The notes under the pieces are model-generated. The model was not told the origin of the DNA and did no database searches. It saw only the letters and a list, made by a program, of their open reading frames with translations. Both the position numbers and the translations under genes were made by a program. Below are positions 32,001 through 32,643 of a stretch of 32,643 bases of DNA, piece by piece (within the stretch, counting starts at the first letter, position 1; every line of letters begins with the position of its first letter). Source of the stretch: an uncultured Lachnospiraceae bacterium (GTDB lineage: Bacteria; Bacillota; Clostridia; Lachnospirales; Lachnospiraceae); assembly GCA_947166015.1 (NCBI GenBank), contig CAMVCQ010000014.1, positions 1-32,643 of the forward strand, read 5' to 3'.

Positions 32001-32231
32001 TCATATCACATGGAAGTATGAGCCGTAATTCTTTTCAATCCACTTCTTCAGACCATCACGGTAGATGAAATATCGTTTCCCGATTCGGATGCATGGGAAG
32101 CCTTTGATTTTTATGAGTACTGTCCGCACATAGTCATCTTTGCAGCCGAAAAACTTCGCCACATCGGCTATTGACATCATATCGGTTTTATCTTCTGGGA
32201 TTTCCGGCTTTTTTGATTCAAGCGTCTTCAT
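32001..32231 (-). CDS. Excisionase-like helix-turn-helix protein, 76 aa
   Basis: A small DNA-binding protein with a MerR/excisionase-type winged helix: MMSIADVAKFFGCKDDYVRTVL is the helix-turn-helix and IKGFPCIRIGKRYFIYRDGLKKWIEK the wing, typical of Xis-like proteins of conjugative and phage elements. AAGGAGGTGA upstream is a strong ribosome binding site. Its stop is one base from the last repeat of the array. It overlaps the end of the upstream gene by 14 bases, so the two are coupled. Binding to the adjacent repeats is inference. Confidence 0.8.
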   Translation of the reverse strand: MKTLESKKPEIPEDKTDMMSIADVAKFFGCKDDYVRTVLIKIKGFPCIRIGKRYFIYRDGLKKWIEKNYGSYFHVI

Positions 32232-32598
32232 GATTGCTCACCTCCTTGATTAGTGCCCGGGTGATCTCGTCACGGAGCTCTTGGTTATTGACAAATCCTA
32301 TGACTGATTCGACTCTGCACCGGTCTATCTTCTGGATGTTTCGAGGATTCAGGTATTGTGACCGCCTCAACTCGCTACAGTCGCGTTTAGTTATCTTTAT
32401 GTCCTTGGTTTCACTATGGCGGGTTTCTGTCCGGAAGATCGGAATGACCATCAGGTTGTGATCGCGGTTTGTGATTCCGTTCTGACCTGCAACATAAGAG
32501 AGCTTCTTTCCGTCAATCCTGCTCCGGCAAGAGCTGTGTCCATAATTGATCATTACGATATCTCCGTTGTGCAGAACTGTGTATTTTGATGTTTTCAT
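32218..32598 (-). CDS. Hypothetical protein of the putative element, 126 aa
   Basis: I do not recognise a family. The protein is hydrophilic and basic in the middle (IFRTETRHSETKDIKITKRDC) with a strand-rich start (YTVLHNGDIVMINYGHSSC) and a helical end. I start it at the ATG at 32596-32598 because AAGGAGGT lies 5 bases upstream; the frame is open to a further ATG at 32628 without a ribosome binding site. It is transcribed towards the tRNA together with the excisionase-like gene, which it overlaps by 14 bases. Confidence 0.65.
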   Translation of the reverse strand: MKTSKYTVLHNGDIVMINYGHSSCRSRIDGKKLSYVAGQNGITNRDHNLMVIPIFRTETRHSETKDIKITKRDCSELRRSQYLNPRNIQKIDRCRVESVIGFVNNQELRDEITRALIKEVSNHEDA

Positions 32599-32608
32599 AT
32601 GTACCTCC

Positions 32609-32643
32609 TTATGGCGCGATGAATCCACGTTTAATCAGATAAT
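32609..32643 (-). CDS. C-terminal end of another gene of the element (partial)
   Basis: Read on the - strand from the window edge, one frame gives YLIKRGFIAP followed by TAA (32609-32611), which overlaps the ribosome binding site of the next gene. It looks like a natural protein end, but only 10 residues are visible. Confidence 0.3.
   Translation of the reverse strand, partial: YLIKRGFIAP

Overview
The window looks like chromosome from a motile, low-to-mid GC Clostridia of the Lachnospiraceae type (Butyrivibrio/Roseburia relatives). The case rests on clostridial-type housekeeping proteins (RecA, SecA with a C-terminal zinc-binding tail, RF2, M18 aminopeptidase, RarA), strong AGGAGG-type ribosome binding sites, sigma-A promoters, a Gram-positive LexA box, chemotaxis genes and Ig-like surface proteins. 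The genus is an inference. Most genes lie on the + strand in short, tightly packed operons.

Layout. (1) 1-4745: tail of an unknown gene, a DHH phosphoesterase with an extra C-terminal region, and directly behind it a 1000-residue membrane protein with an N-terminal TIR domain and a C-terminal propeller-like region, closed by a bidirectional terminator. (2) 4746-8060: a hypothetical gene on the - strand and a large secreted Ig-like surface protein. (3) 8149-10514: a DUF1858 redox-disulfide protein, a coupled small protein and an M18 aminopeptidase. (4) 10554-12064: a cluster of small palindromes, then recA with a perfect LexA box and its own terminator. (5) 12074-15097: an operon starting with a 2-isopropylmalate synthase fused to an AraC-type DNA-binding domain, followed by a small membrane protein and recX. 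The leuA promoter is bracketed by two related palindromes. (6) 15117-20804: secA-prfB-cheW-hom. (7) 20822-24925: a polytopic membrane protein, a divergent cheX-cheY pair, purB and a small frameshifted gene. Three 23-bp tandem repeats lie between the cheX and purB promoters. (8) 24955-29456: rRNA-type methyltransferase, EamA transporter, YigZ, RarA and a small membrane protein with an odd 3' end. (9) 29481-31856: a Cache-type methyl-accepting chemotaxis protein and tRNA-Pro(CGG) with promoter and terminator. (10) 31878-32643: phased short repeats, an excisionase-like gene and unknown genes on the - strand. This probably is the edge of an integrative element inserted behind the tRNA.

The strongest candidates for new biology are the LeuA-AraC fusion with paired operator-like palindromes around its own promoter (an enzyme that may sense leucine and control its own gene), the receptor-like transmembrane TIR protein paired with a DHH phosphoesterase, and the 22-23-bp phased repeat array beside tRNA-Pro. 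All functional assignments come from reading motifs; no database search was possible.
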